The notes beneath the pieces were generated by a model. The model ran no database searches. It saw nothing but the letters and a program-made list of their open reading frames with translations, and had not been told where the DNA came from. Positions 1 to 8,245 of a stretch of DNA of 36,242 nt are shown here, in pieces (the first letter of the stretch is position 1; each line of letters opens with the position of its first letter). The position numbers and the translations under genes were made by a program. This DNA comes from an uncultured Gammaproteobacteria bacterium. Lineage in GTDB: Bacteria; Pseudomonadota; Gammaproteobacteria; Arenicellales; CAJQKF01. The stretch covers positions 1-36,242 of the forward strand of contig CAJQKF010000036.1 of NCBI GenBank assembly GCA_905478855.1. The letters are read 5' to 3'.

Positions 1-1
1 G

Positions 2-517
2 ATGGTCTGTAATTCAGTCATTTTATTGTGTGGCGGTTGGTTCATTGTGAACCTCGATGTTTCGATATTACGTATATTCATTGGCTTACTTATAATCGCC
101 CATGTGTTTTTGGCAGATAGGGATATTTTTTGGGGGATCTCGGAAGACCGTGTGGGACTGTATTCGGCACTTTGTGGTATTTGTTCCGGTGTTTTGGGTA
201 GCCTTACAAGCTTTATGTCTTTTCCATCGGTCCAGTTTTTATATTCTCTTAAACTGGATGCGAATGAATTCGTATTCGCCGTCGGCGTCCTATTAGCCAC
301 GGGTTTTTTGTCGTTATGGCTAGGTATTGGTCTTTCGGGATTCGACGTCGGTCAGAATATAGATCTGTCTGTTTTATCTATTGTCCCTGTAATGATCGGA
401 ATGTTTGCAGGCAATTTAGCACGTAAACATTTACATACAGAACTTTTTAGAATGGTTGTTAAGTATCTATTAGCTGCAAGTGGGATAGGGTTAATTATTC
501 GCGGGATAATCTCGTGA
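2..517 (+). CDS. TauE/SafE (TSUP) family permease, 3' part only
   Basis: Integral membrane protein of the TSUP family, whose members export sulfite, sulfoacetate and related small anions; the substrate here is unknown. The visible 171 residues are almost all hydrophobic segments and correspond to the C-terminal two thirds of a family protein of about 250 residues. The second internal half, with a glycine-rich GICSGVLGS segment followed by a conserved proline, is recognisable. The first in-frame ATG lies at the window edge and is very unlikely to be the true start, so this is a gene cut by the window, not a broken one. It ends 24 bases from the convergent cupin gene. A permease for sulfur anions near dmdA is suggestive, but a link is inference only. 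A second TSUP gene occurs at 8246-8992. Confidence 0.8.
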   Translation: MVCNSVILLCGGWFIVNLDVSILRIFIGLLIIAHVFLADRDIFWGISEDRVGLYSALCGICSGVLGSLTSFMSFPSVQFLYSLKLDANEFVFAVGVLLATGFLSLWLGIGLSGFDVGQNIDLSVLSIVPVMIGMFAGNLARKHLHTELFRMVVKYLLAASGIGLIIRGIIS

Positions 518-541
518 GTAAAACTCTTGGGAAATAAACAA

Positions 542-910
542 TTAGTTTCCGTCCGGATCGTGGGTGAAAAAAACTTTTTCGACTGTTTCGATTATTTCCC
601 ACGTTACAGTTGAGCCTTTTGTTGTTACTACACTATCTCCAGGTAAAAACTCTGACGTGCTGCCATTTTTTTCAGTGAGTCGCAGCTTTCCAGATAAGAT
701 TGTTTGTAATTCGTCTCCTTTCTCTACACACGTAAAAGTTCCGGGTGTGCAGCGCCATATTCCAGAGCGATGTTTGCTTGTTGCGGTGCCGGTATCCAAA
801 CGTATGGACGCTATTGGGTTACCTTTCTCAACAACGTAGTCTGTATTTTCAAGAAGAGGAAGCAAATCGACTAAATCGTCGTGTTTTGAGTGCAGAAGGT
901 ATGGTTTCAT
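542..910 (-). CDS. Cupin domain protein (cupin_3 / ureidoglycine aminohydrolase-like fold)
   Basis: Single-domain cupin of 122 residues. It shows the family pattern: GIWRCTPGTF, an EKGDELQTILSGKLRL strand pair, a FLPGDSVV turn and a tryptophan (TWEI) before the last strand. The usual metal-binding histidines of cupin motif 1 are not evident, so it may bind a ligand without a metal or be a small binding or regulatory protein. It is transcribed away from dmdA, with 170 bases between the two starts that hold an 8-base inverted repeat (962-992). No clear Shine-Dalgarno sequence precedes the ATG. The specific function is unknown; the fold assignment is fairly secure. Confidence 0.75.
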   Translation of the reverse strand: MKPYLLHSKHDDLVDLLPLLENTDYVVEKGNPIASIRLDTGTATSKHRSGIWRCTPGTFTCVEKGDELQTILSGKLRLTEKNGSTSEFLPGDSVVTTKGSTVTWEIIETVEKVFFTHDPDGN

Positions 911-961
911 AATTTGTAATGTGATGTTTCAGATAAATAAAGAGTAACACCTCAGTGAAAA

Positions 962-992
962 AACGACATGAAAAATCTACCGGAATGTCGTT
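962..992. promoter_or_regulatory. Perfect 8-base inverted repeat between the cupin gene and dmdA
   Basis: AACGACAT at 962-969 is repeated as its reverse complement ATGTCGTT at 985-992, with 15 bases between. It lies in the divergent promoter region of the cupin gene (start 910) and dmdA (start 1081), about 50 bases from the former and 90 from the latter. The half-site spacing is about two helical turns (23 bases centre to centre), which suits a dimeric regulator. That it is an operator is inference. Confidence 0.35.
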
Positions 993-1080
993 AAAATAAT
1001 AGCTTAAGACGTAAACAATATTATATCAATATGACAAACTGATAGCATTCGGCAAAATTTACACTTAGCGGTATAAGCTT

Positions 1081-2190
1081 ATGGCCTTTACAATTTCACC
1101 CAGTCCTCGTGTCCGTCGCAGTCCTTTTTTCTCGGCCACGGTAGAGGATGGTGTTGCATCATTTTCTCCCTACAACCATATGTTGATGCCTACAGGATAT
1201 GGTGATCCAGAAGGGGAGTATTGGCGTTTAATCAACGGTGTTTCCATGTGGGACGTATCCGTTGAACGTCAGGTGGAAATCTCAGGTCCTGATGCTGCGA
1301 ATTTAGTGCAAATTTTAGTCCCACGTAAACTTGATAAGCTAAAAGTAAATGTAGGTTGGTATGTTCCTATTTGTGATCACCGTGGCACGATAATCAATGA
1401 CCCGATTTTGCTAAAACTTGAAGAAAATCGCTATTGGTTCTCGATTGCAGATAGTGACATGCTCTTGTGGACGCGGGCGATAGCCGCTGAAAGAGAACTC
1501 GATGTAGATATTTTTGAACCTGATGTTTCTCCTCTTGCAATTCAAGGACCAAAGGCTGATGACGTTGTTGCTGCTTTATTAGGTGAGTCAATTAGGGAGA
1601 TTAAGCACTTTCAATTTAAACCCATGTCTGTTGATGGTATTCCACTGATGGTCGCTAGATCTGGATGGTCAAAACAAGGAGGCTTCGAACTTTATTTAAT
1701 GGATGCAAGTCGCGGCTACGATTTATGGCAGAAAATTAAAGTGGCTGGAGAGCCGTGGGGAATAGGCCCAGGAAATCCTAATGCAGTTGAACGAGTTGAG
1801 AGTGGTTTATTGTCTTGGGGTGGAGATACTGACGATTATACAAATCCATTTGAAGTCCGCATGGAACGTTATGTTCATTTGGATGCCCCAGACGACGTGG
1901 TCGGTATCAAAGCACTTCGAGAAATTCATGCTGCAGGTATTAAACGGCATCAAGTCGGCGTCTTTATAAACGTCGATGGTCAACTGGAATATATAGATCG
2001 AGTCAGTGAACTACAAATGGATGGTTCTGTCGTTGGAAAAATAACCGCCCATGCTTGGTCTAGGCGCTTAAAGCGTAATATAGGCATTGCGTTAGTTAAT
2101 ATCGATTTAACTGTCGGGAAGACAGTTGAAATAGTTTTTCAAGATGGCCGAGTAGCGGATGGCATAACAACTGAATTACCATTTATTTAA
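1081..2190 (+). CDS. dmdA: Dimethylsulfoniopropionate (DMSP) demethylase
   Basis: Tetrahydrofolate-dependent cytosolic enzyme that moves a methyl group from DMSP to THF, giving methylmercaptopropionate, the first step of the DMSP demethylation pathway. The 369 residues match the family length and form a GcvT-fold protein. Features typical of the DmdA clade rather than of the glycine-cleavage T-protein are the N-terminal RRSPFF plus YNHMLMPT region, the VERQVEISGPDA segment, IINDPILLKLEENRYWFSIADSD, the EPDVSPLAIQGPKADDV block and RSGWSKQGGFELYL. The ATG at 1081 gives a full-length N-terminus; the Shine-Dalgarno is weak. No dmdB, dmdC or dmdD lies directly beside it; an acyl-CoA ligase occurs about 7.5 kb downstream but does not look like a clear DmdB. 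A related folate-dependent demethylase of another substrate is the main alternative. Confidence 0.87.
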   Translation: MAFTISPSPRVRRSPFFSATVEDGVASFSPYNHMLMPTGYGDPEGEYWRLINGVSMWDVSVERQVEISGPDAANLVQILVPRKLDKLKVNVGWYVPICDHRGTIINDPILLKLEENRYWFSIADSDMLLWTRAIAAERELDVDIFEPDVSPLAIQGPKADDVVAALLGESIREIKHFQFKPMSVDGIPLMVARSGWSKQGGFELYLMDASRGYDLWQKIKVAGEPWGIGPGNPNAVERVESGLLSWGGDTDDYTNPFEVRMERYVHLDAPDDVVGIKALREIHAAGIKRHQVGVFINVDGQLEYIDRVSELQMDGSVVGKITAHAWSRRLKRNIGIALVNIDLTVGKTVEIVFQDGRVADGITTELPFI

Positions 2191-2700
2191 GATTACGCGA
2201 TATCCGGCAATATCGGACCCAGTATTACTGGCATTGTTTGTGGATGCCACTGGGCGCTGAGAATTTTCACCTACAGCACCGTGTAAAAAAATCAGGTTAT
2301 AAAACTCTAGGGTAGTGTAGTAGGTAAGCTAATTGCCGTTGTATTATTCGAAGAAGTTTCAAACAGCGCGTTAAGTTTATTTTGAGGGTTTGGACGTGCC
2401 GCATACCACTTTTACATTACATTCCGCGATCCCTTTCCCAAAGTGGATGTTATATTGTGCTGGTCTGCACTCATTGGTCTATTTCATGGTGATGAATTTA
2501 TCCTGATTGTTAGAAAGCTGATTTCTTGAAAGGCAGCTGTTTAGGCTGTAGATTGTCAACAGGTAGTTTTAAAAAAAATTTTCAGTCGATATGGTAGAAC
2601 ACCGTATATACTGGGTTTAGATGCGTAGTCTTATTCAAAACTCAGAAATAGTTGAATTAAACGATTTAGGTTCGGTTATGTAACGTGAGATGGTTAGCAA
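2191..2700. other. 510-base intergenic stretch with hairpin-forming sequences after dmdA
   Basis: I see no gene here. Directly after the dmdA stop there are inverted repeats: CGATAT (2198-2203) with ATATCG (2210-2215), and a larger hairpin at 2219-2253 in which CCAGT and GGCAT pair with ATGCC and ACTGG around a 9-base loop and a 6-base bulge. No U-run follows the hairpin, so it is not a classic intrinsic terminator. The rest is AT-rich, has no long reading frame on either strand, and presumably includes the cyclase promoter, which I could not place with confidence. Confidence 0.4.
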
Positions 2701-4923
2701 ATGTTTAAGAAATCATTATTAACTATTTCCGGCTTGCTGTTGACGATGACATTTGCATTAGTCACGACAGGCTATCTTCAGTTTTCGTTTTTACAACTTC
2801 TTGAATACGCAAGTTATGATACACGTGTCCGATTGACAGCAAGCGGGATAGAAGACCCACGTGTTGTTATTGTAGATATTGATGAACAAAGTTTAGTTGC
2901 AGAAGGTCGTTGGCCGTGGCGACGAGATAAAATCGCCAAGTTAATTGACGAATTGGTCAATACCTACCAAGCGGAAGTGGTTGCTTTGGATATGGTGTTT
3001 GCCGAAAAAGATCGTAATTTCTCTATAGATCAACTTATAGAGTTAGCAACGGTTGCTGGCGAAAACAACTTTATTGAGAATGTTCGCTTGTACGAACCTT
3101 ATCTTGATCGAGATGTAATTTTTGCAAAAAGAATTTTGCAAAGTGGTCGTGTAGTTCTCGGCTATTACTTCCATCATCAAACGGAAGATGTTTTAAGTAC
3201 AGGGGTTCTACCTGAACCTCTTTTCGGTAATGAGACGAAGCTTAATCGGACTACTTATGCTGTCCAGGCAACGGGCTTTGCGGGTAATATCGAAATACTA
3301 CAACGAGATGCGTTGGGTGCGGGTTTTTTCTCAAACCCCGTTGTTGATGATGATGGTGTCTATCGTCGTGTACCATTACTTGTTGAATATAATGGCGCTA
3401 TGTATAGCTCTCTCGCGTTAGCTGCTGTTCAATCGTATATAGGTATTGATGCTGAGCCTCTTTTAGCTCCGGGAGCATCCAACGAAAGTGATTATCCTGC
3501 ATTAGAGGCTCTTGACTTAGCAGGTATAAATATACCTTTAGATGCAAATGCAACGGCATTAGTCCCTTATCAAGGGCCGGAAGGAACATTCGCTTATGTT
3601 TCTGCAACGGATGTATTAAATCGAAATCTTAGCGATCCTGACCAGTTAGCAGGAACAATCGTTCTAGTTGGTACAACGGCGGCCGGCTTAGTTGATTTAC
3701 GGCCAACTCCTGTTCAGAACGTTTATCCAGGTGTAGAAATTCACGCAAACCTTATCGTCGGAATGATGGATGGAATCATAAAACAGCGGCCAGCGTATAC
3801 TGTCGCAGTAGAGCTTCTATTGGTTTGTGTTGCGGGAATATTTCTATCGCTGGTTTTACCGTTAGTTAAGCCTTTTTTCGGTGCAGGATTAACAATAACA
3901 GCGATTGGAACCGTAGCAGGAATTAATTTGTTTGCGTGGAACACCTATCACCATGTCCTGCCGTTTGCCGCCCCGTTAAGCGTGATCGTGTCAATTTATG
4001 CGATGAATACCATCTACGGATTTTTCTTTGAGGCCAGAAGTCGAAGTCAGTTGGGGCGACTATTCGGGCAATATATTCCGCCAGAATTAGTGGATAAAAT
4101 GAGTGCGGACCCAGGCCGCTATACTCTTGAAGGCGAAAAACGTGAATTGACTGTACTTTTTAGTGACGTTAGAAACTTTACAACCATATCGGAATCAATG
4201 GAACCGCGTGAATTGACGCGAATGATGAACAAATTTCTAACGCCTTTAACTCGAGCTGTTCATGAACACCGCGGAACAATTGATAAGTATATGGGAGATG
4301 CACTGATGGCATTTTGGGGGGCGCCATTACCAAATGCTAATCACGCACGAGATGCAGTGGCAACTGCACTAGAAATGATTCGTCGAATAGAAGAATTACA
4401 GGGTTCTTTTCGAGCTGAAGGCTGGCAAGAAATTCGTGTGGGTATCGGAGTAAATACGGGAGATATGAGCGTTGGCAATATGGGATCAGAGTTTCGGGTT
4501 GCTTATACTGTAATGGGTGATGCGGTAAATTTAGGTTCCCGTATTGAAGGATTAACGAAACGTTACGGCGTGAGTATTATAGTCAGTGAATACACTGTCA
4601 GAGCTGCACCAGAGTATTGTTACGCCGAGTTAGACCTGGTTAAAGTTAAAGGTAAAAGTTTGCCTGTGGCAATCTACACGCCAATTGCTCTGGCTGAGGA
4701 AGTTTCTCCTGAAATGTTGATGTTTCTTGATCGTCACGCTGAGGCGTTAAGGGACTACCGACAACAAAATTTTGAACAATGCTTGAAGACTTTTTCTGAA
4801 CCAACGGGGAAAGATGAATTTAATGTCTTATATCGTCTTTACCAAGAAAGAGCGAACGTGTTTATTGATACGCCACCCACCGAAGGCTGGGATGGTGTAT
4901 TTTCGTTGACCGAGAAAAATTAA
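2701..4923 (+). CDS. CHASE2-domain class III adenylate cyclase
   Basis: Membrane signalling enzyme predicted to make cAMP from ATP in response to an extracytoplasmic stimulus. Order of parts: an N-terminal membrane segment (about 5-30), a periplasmic CHASE2 sensor (about 35-330, with VVIVDIDEQSL and GRWPWRR hallmarks), three membrane segments (about 360-445) and a cytoplasmic cyclase domain (about 470-660). Metal ligands are Asp489 in LFSDVRNF and Asp533 in KYMGD; the adenine-selecting Lys529 lies four residues before Asp533. The matching purine-contact position, normally Asp, is Thr in YTVMGDAVNL, and the transition-state Asn and Arg follow in VNLGSR. The Lys/Thr pair is typical of class IIIb cyclases, several of which are bicarbonate-responsive. 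All catalytic residues are present, so it should be active. It stands alone after a long non-coding stretch. Confidence 0.92.
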   Translation: MFKKSLLTISGLLLTMTFALVTTGYLQFSFLQLLEYASYDTRVRLTASGIEDPRVVIVDIDEQSLVAEGRWPWRRDKIAKLIDELVNTYQAEVVALDMVFAEKDRNFSIDQLIELATVAGENNFIENVRLYEPYLDRDVIFAKRILQSGRVVLGYYFHHQTEDVLSTGVLPEPLFGNETKLNRTTYAVQATGFAGNIEILQRDALGAGFFSNPVVDDDGVYRRVPLLVEYNGAMYSSLALAAVQSYIGIDAEPLLAPGASNESDYPALEALDLAGINIPLDANATALVPYQGPEGTFAYVSATDVLNRNLSDPDQLAGTIVLVGTTAAGLVDLRPTPVQNVYPGVEIHANLIVGMMDGIIKQRPAYTVAVELLLVCVAGIFLSLVLPLVKPFFGAGLTITAIGTVAGINLFAWNTYHHVLPFAAPLSVIVSIYAMNTIYGFFFEARSRSQLGRLFGQYIPPELVDKMSADPGRYTLEGEKRELTVLFSDVRNFTTISESMEPRELTRMMNKFLTPLTRAVHEHRGTIDKYMGDALMAFWGAPLPNANHARDAVATALEMIRRIEELQGSFRAEGWQEIRVGIGVNTGDMSVGNMGSEFRVAYTVMGDAVNLGSRIEGLTKRYGVSIIVSEYTVRAAPEYCYAELDLVKVKGKSLPVAIYTPIALAEEVSPEMLMFLDRHAEALRDYRQQNFEQCLKTFSEPTGKDEFNVLYRLYQERANVFIDTPPTEGWDGVFSLTEKN

Positions 4924-4979
4924 ATAGTATTATCATCATGATTTTCCAGAATGAGAAAATACTTTTTGCGGAGTAAAAT

Positions 4980-5993
4980 TTGACCATGAATGACTTTGAT
5001 GTTTTTTCTCTGGGTGATGTATCACTGCAATCCGGTCAAGTTTTGACGGATGCTAAACTGGCTTATAAAACGTATGGAAAACTAAATGGTAGTCGAGATA
5101 ATGTCATCGTGTTACCTACCTTTTATACGGGGACACATGTTCGCAACGAAGGATTTTTTGGAACTGGGCGGAGTATAAATCCTGAAAAACACTTTATAGT
5201 TTCGATCAATTTATTTGGCAATGGCCTTTCTTCGTCGCCGAGTAATACTGCGGGTTCTATCGGCGGCGGTAATTTTCCTAAGATATCTTTATATGACAAT
5301 ATTACATGTCAGTATCAGCTGTTAACTGAATATTTTCAAATCGAAGAAATTCTTTTGGTAACTGGATGGTCTATGGCTGGTTGCCAGTCTTTTCAATGGG
5401 CAGCCCAGTACCCTTCATTCGTGCGAAATATTGTGCCGTTTTGTGCGTCGGCAAAAACGTCGCCGCATAATTATGTTTTTCTTGAAGGGGTGAAATCGGC
5501 GTTGTTAGCGGATAGCAATTTTAAAAATGGTTTTTATAAGACACCTCCAGCTTCCGGTTTGAAGGCATTCGCACGTGTTTACGCAGGTTGGGCATTCTCG
5601 CAGACTTGGTATCGTGATGCGCTATATAAAGAGCAGGGGTTCGAATCGATTGAAAGTCTTTTGCTTGATTGGGAGAATGATCATTTAAATTGGGATGCTA
5701 ATGACCTCTTGCTTAAACTTGGAACATGGCAGGCGGGTGACATCAGTGACAACAAGTTGTACAACAAGGATTTTGCAGCGGCCTTAGGCGGTATTAATGC
5801 AAATACGATCGTTATTGCTTGTGATAATGATTTATATTTTCAACCACGCGACAATGAGTTGGAAATGGCGCATATTAAAAATGGCGAACTTAGAGTTTTT
5901 AGATCACCTTGGGGGCATTGTGTTGCATCTCCTGGCAATAAAACGGGGTTTCAGTCATATTTTGATTCAGTTGTAGCAGAGTTAATTGGTTAG
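4980..5993 (+). CDS. Alpha/beta-hydrolase of the MetX-like family
   Basis: Cytosolic alpha/beta-fold enzyme resembling homoserine O-acetyltransferases. The MetX-like N-terminal region (LAYKTYGKLN and an INLFGNGLSSSPSNT stretch), the nucleophile elbow GWSMAG (Ser131 counted from the TTG), an acid in CDNDLYFQ and a final His in WGHCVASPG form a plausible catalytic triad. MetX proper has GGSMGG at the elbow, so the substrate probably differs and homoserine acetylation is doubtful; a hydrolase or acyltransferase of unknown substrate is the safer call. Start choice: GGAG at 4970-4973 is 6 bases before a TTG (4980) and 12 before the ATG at 4986; spacing favours TTG, codon frequency favours ATG. It follows the cyclase by 56 bases and may share its transcript. 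Confidence 0.8.
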   Translation: MTMNDFDVFSLGDVSLQSGQVLTDAKLAYKTYGKLNGSRDNVIVLPTFYTGTHVRNEGFFGTGRSINPEKHFIVSINLFGNGLSSSPSNTAGSIGGGNFPKISLYDNITCQYQLLTEYFQIEEILLVTGWSMAGCQSFQWAAQYPSFVRNIVPFCASAKTSPHNYVFLEGVKSALLADSNFKNGFYKTPPASGLKAFARVYAGWAFSQTWYRDALYKEQGFESIESLLLDWENDHLNWDANDLLLKLGTWQAGDISDNKLYNKDFAAALGGINANTIVIACDNDLYFQPRDNELEMAHIKNGELRVFRSPWGHCVASPGNKTGFQSYFDSVVAELIG

Positions 5994-6198
5994 TCCTTGG
6001 CTTGAGCTGCGCCGGAGTCAATTTGGAAAAAAGGATAGAATCTTAAGTAGTAGGTGGTATATTGTATAAAATCGAATAAGTGTATTATAAATCTATTTAT
6101 TTAGTAGCAATTATATGGTTGCTTACTCATTCGTTATGAATTTTCTAGCTTTTTGAAATTTTATTAAAATATTAGAATTAAAAATAAGAGGTGACGGT

Positions 6199-6954
6199 AT
6201 GAAAAACTTTAAGTCGCGGAATTTAGCAGCTGCATTAATTACAACCTTAGCTTGTTGGTCGGTAACAGTTGAGGCTAGAAATTTATCAGGTGTAACAGTT
6301 GAATGGGCTCCTCATTATGGAAGCACGCTTAAGGATGGTGGTGCGTTAACAGTCATAACTAAAGAAGCCTTTAGAAGGGCTGGTCATAATGCGGAAATTA
6401 GCTTTATTCCCTGGAATAGAGCACTAAAGGACGTTGAAGAAGGTAAAGAAGATTTTGTTATGGGCGCGTACTTTAATGACGAAAGAAGCAAAACCTATGT
6501 GTTCAGCGATTCGGTATACGACGTTGAGGTAAGCATCGTGGGTCTTGATGATACCGGTGTAACTTCTTATAACTCTCTAGATGATTTAAAGCAGTACACT
6601 TTTGGTGTTAGTCGTGGATACGCTAATTCTGAGGGTTTCGACAGTGCAGAGTATTTAAATAAGGAAGTATCTAAATCGCCAGAATTGAATATTCGTAAAC
6701 TTTTTCGAAATCGAATTGATTTTGCAGTGGGTGCTCGAGATATTTTGGCGTATGAAGCGAAGTCCCAAAATTTTAATACGAGCCGTCTAAAATTTCTTAG
6801 TCCACCGTTGCAGAGTAATGGTCTTTATCTTATGGCCTCAAGAAGTATTCCAGATGGGGAAGAAATTATTGACGGGTTTAATAGCGCTCTGAGCGAAATG
6901 AGAGCTGACGGCACATTTCAAAGACTTCTTCGCGAATATCTAAGTCGACAATAA
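6199..6954 (+). CDS. Periplasmic solute-binding protein, family 3 type
   Basis: Secreted binding protein of the family that serves polar amino-acid ABC transporters. The 251 residues start with a signal peptide (Lys/Arg-rich start, hydrophobic core to about residue 22, cleavage near VEARN), followed by the bilobal domain: a VEWAPHYG first strand, EEGKEDFVMGAYFNDERS and a late FNSALSEMRADGTFQRLLREY helix that is very typical of the family. A good AGAGGTGA ribosome site precedes the ATG. No permease or ATPase lies next to it, and a strong terminator follows, so it is a single-gene unit. Orphan binding proteins of this group may serve a remote transporter or act as sensors. The ligand cannot be told from sequence. 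Confidence 0.82.
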   Translation: MKNFKSRNLAAALITTLACWSVTVEARNLSGVTVEWAPHYGSTLKDGGALTVITKEAFRRAGHNAEISFIPWNRALKDVEEGKEDFVMGAYFNDERSKTYVFSDSVYDVEVSIVGLDDTGVTSYNSLDDLKQYTFGVSRGYANSEGFDSAEYLNKEVSKSPELNIRKLFRNRIDFAVGARDILAYEAKSQNFNTSRLKFLSPPLQSNGLYLMASRSIPDGEEIIDGFNSALSEMRADGTFQRLLREYLSRQ

Positions 6955-6986
6955 GCTAGCTTAGTTCTCACTCTTTAATGATTTAG

Positions 6987-7010
6987 AAGGAGCGGATTCG
7001 CTCCTTTTTT
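6987..7010 (+). terminator. Rho-independent terminator after the binding-protein gene
   Basis: A perfect 8-bp stem (AAGGAGCG at 6987-6994 with CGCTCCTT at 6999-7006), a 4-base GATT loop and a T-run to 7010. It lies 33 bases after the binding-protein stop and ends only 3 bases before the ATG of the next gene (7014). Confidence 0.9.
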
Positions 7011-7013
7011 ATT

Positions 7014-8222
7014 ATGCAAAACTGTTTTACAAAAAAAACAAGCTGGTGGCGAGTCGCAACTGCTTTCATTGCCGGTTGTTTGATTGCCACACTGTTCGGT
7101 AAAGCATCGTCAGCATTAGTCGTATTGATAGATGAGTTATCATTAACGCTACCCGAAGCTGGTATGATTATTTCGCTATTTTCGATAATGAGCGGGCTTC
7201 TAGGATTAGTTTTTGGGGTGTTATCGACAAGATATGGAGCTCTGGTGTGTGCGGTTTTAGGACTATTGCTTTGTGGACTTGGAAGTATAGGAGGAGCCTA
7301 TGTTGATAGTTTTGAATTTTTACTTATCTCTCGTATTATCGAGGGTACTGGTTTTATTCTAGCGGTTGTTGCTTTACCTGCTCTTATCCAACAAGCTACT
7401 AGGCGCGAAGACCTCCCAATAGCTATGGGAATATGGGGCGCATTCATGCCGCTCGGGATCTCCCTTGCCTTATGGTTTTCCCCGGTATTGTTGAATTTTT
7501 GGGGCTGGCGTGGTCTTTGGATCGTCATTGGTTGTGTGATAATGGTTTGGGCCTTAATTATTTGGTTGTTATTCAAACCATCTAATGCGGTTAGCCGTCA
7601 CGTACCACCATTACTTGCTGAAGTGCTGAAAGTAAAAGAAATTATACTCATTCTTTTTCTACCTCAAACTCTTTGGATGTTTCTATGCTTTGCAATTTAT
7701 TCAACATTATTCATTTCCGTGGTTTCCTTTCTTCCAACCTTACTCGTGGAGCAGCATTCAACGTCACTAGTTTATGCAAATAAAATTAGTGCACTCGTTG
7801 TTGCGGGCAACATTGTTGGAAATTATTGTGCCGGTTTTATGATAAAAAAGGGCGCAAACTCAGGAAACCTTTTGATTATCGGTTTTACTATAATGGGTGT
7901 TTTAGGTGCGATAATGTTTCAGTCATTTCTTGGACCGCCAGGTAAATTGATATGTGGTCTTGGCTTTGCTATTTTTGGCGGTCTTATCCCTGGATCATTA
8001 TTTGTGATTTCATCCAAGTTATCATTGGGCTCGCTCTCACTGTTGGTCTTTGTAGGAGTGCTGCTTCAGGGGGCAGGGATAGGCCAGGCTTTGGGGGCAT
8101 CGCTCACAACATTGATTGTCGAAAAATTTGACATGTGGCAAGCGACTTCGGTTTTCATGTTAGGAATAATGTCGTTAGGAATAATATTCGCGCTGATATT
8201 ACGCACAAAACTCAGTGATTAA
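7014..8222 (+). CDS. Major facilitator superfamily transporter
   Basis: Twelve-helix inner-membrane carrier of 402 residues. The loop between helices 2 and 3 (GVLSTRYGA) is a degenerate form of the MFS motif G-x3-D-R/K-x-G-R/K, and helix 4 carries an arginine-containing ISRIIEGTGF segment common in the superfamily. It looks closest to the small-anion (cyanate/nitrate-like) permease branch, but this is weak and the substrate is unknown. The ATG follows a terminator hairpin almost directly and lacks a free Shine-Dalgarno sequence: the AAGGAG present is inside the hairpin stem and more than 20 bases upstream. No better in-frame start is visible. It is convergent with the TSUP gene at 8246. Confidence 0.85.
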   Translation: MQNCFTKKTSWWRVATAFIAGCLIATLFGKASSALVVLIDELSLTLPEAGMIISLFSIMSGLLGLVFGVLSTRYGALVCAVLGLLLCGLGSIGGAYVDSFEFLLISRIIEGTGFILAVVALPALIQQATRREDLPIAMGIWGAFMPLGISLALWFSPVLLNFWGWRGLWIVIGCVIMVWALIIWLLFKPSNAVSRHVPPLLAEVLKVKEIILILFLPQTLWMFLCFAIYSTLFISVVSFLPTLLVEQHSTSLVYANKISALVVAGNIVGNYCAGFMIKKGANSGNLLIIGFTIMGVLGAIMFQSFLGPPGKLICGLGFAIFGGLIPGSLFVISSKLSLGSLSLLVFVGVLLQGAGIGQALGASLTTLIVEKFDMWQATSVFMLGIMSLGIIFALILRTKLSD

Positions 8223-8245
8223 AATTTAGTTGTTAGCTTTTTTTG

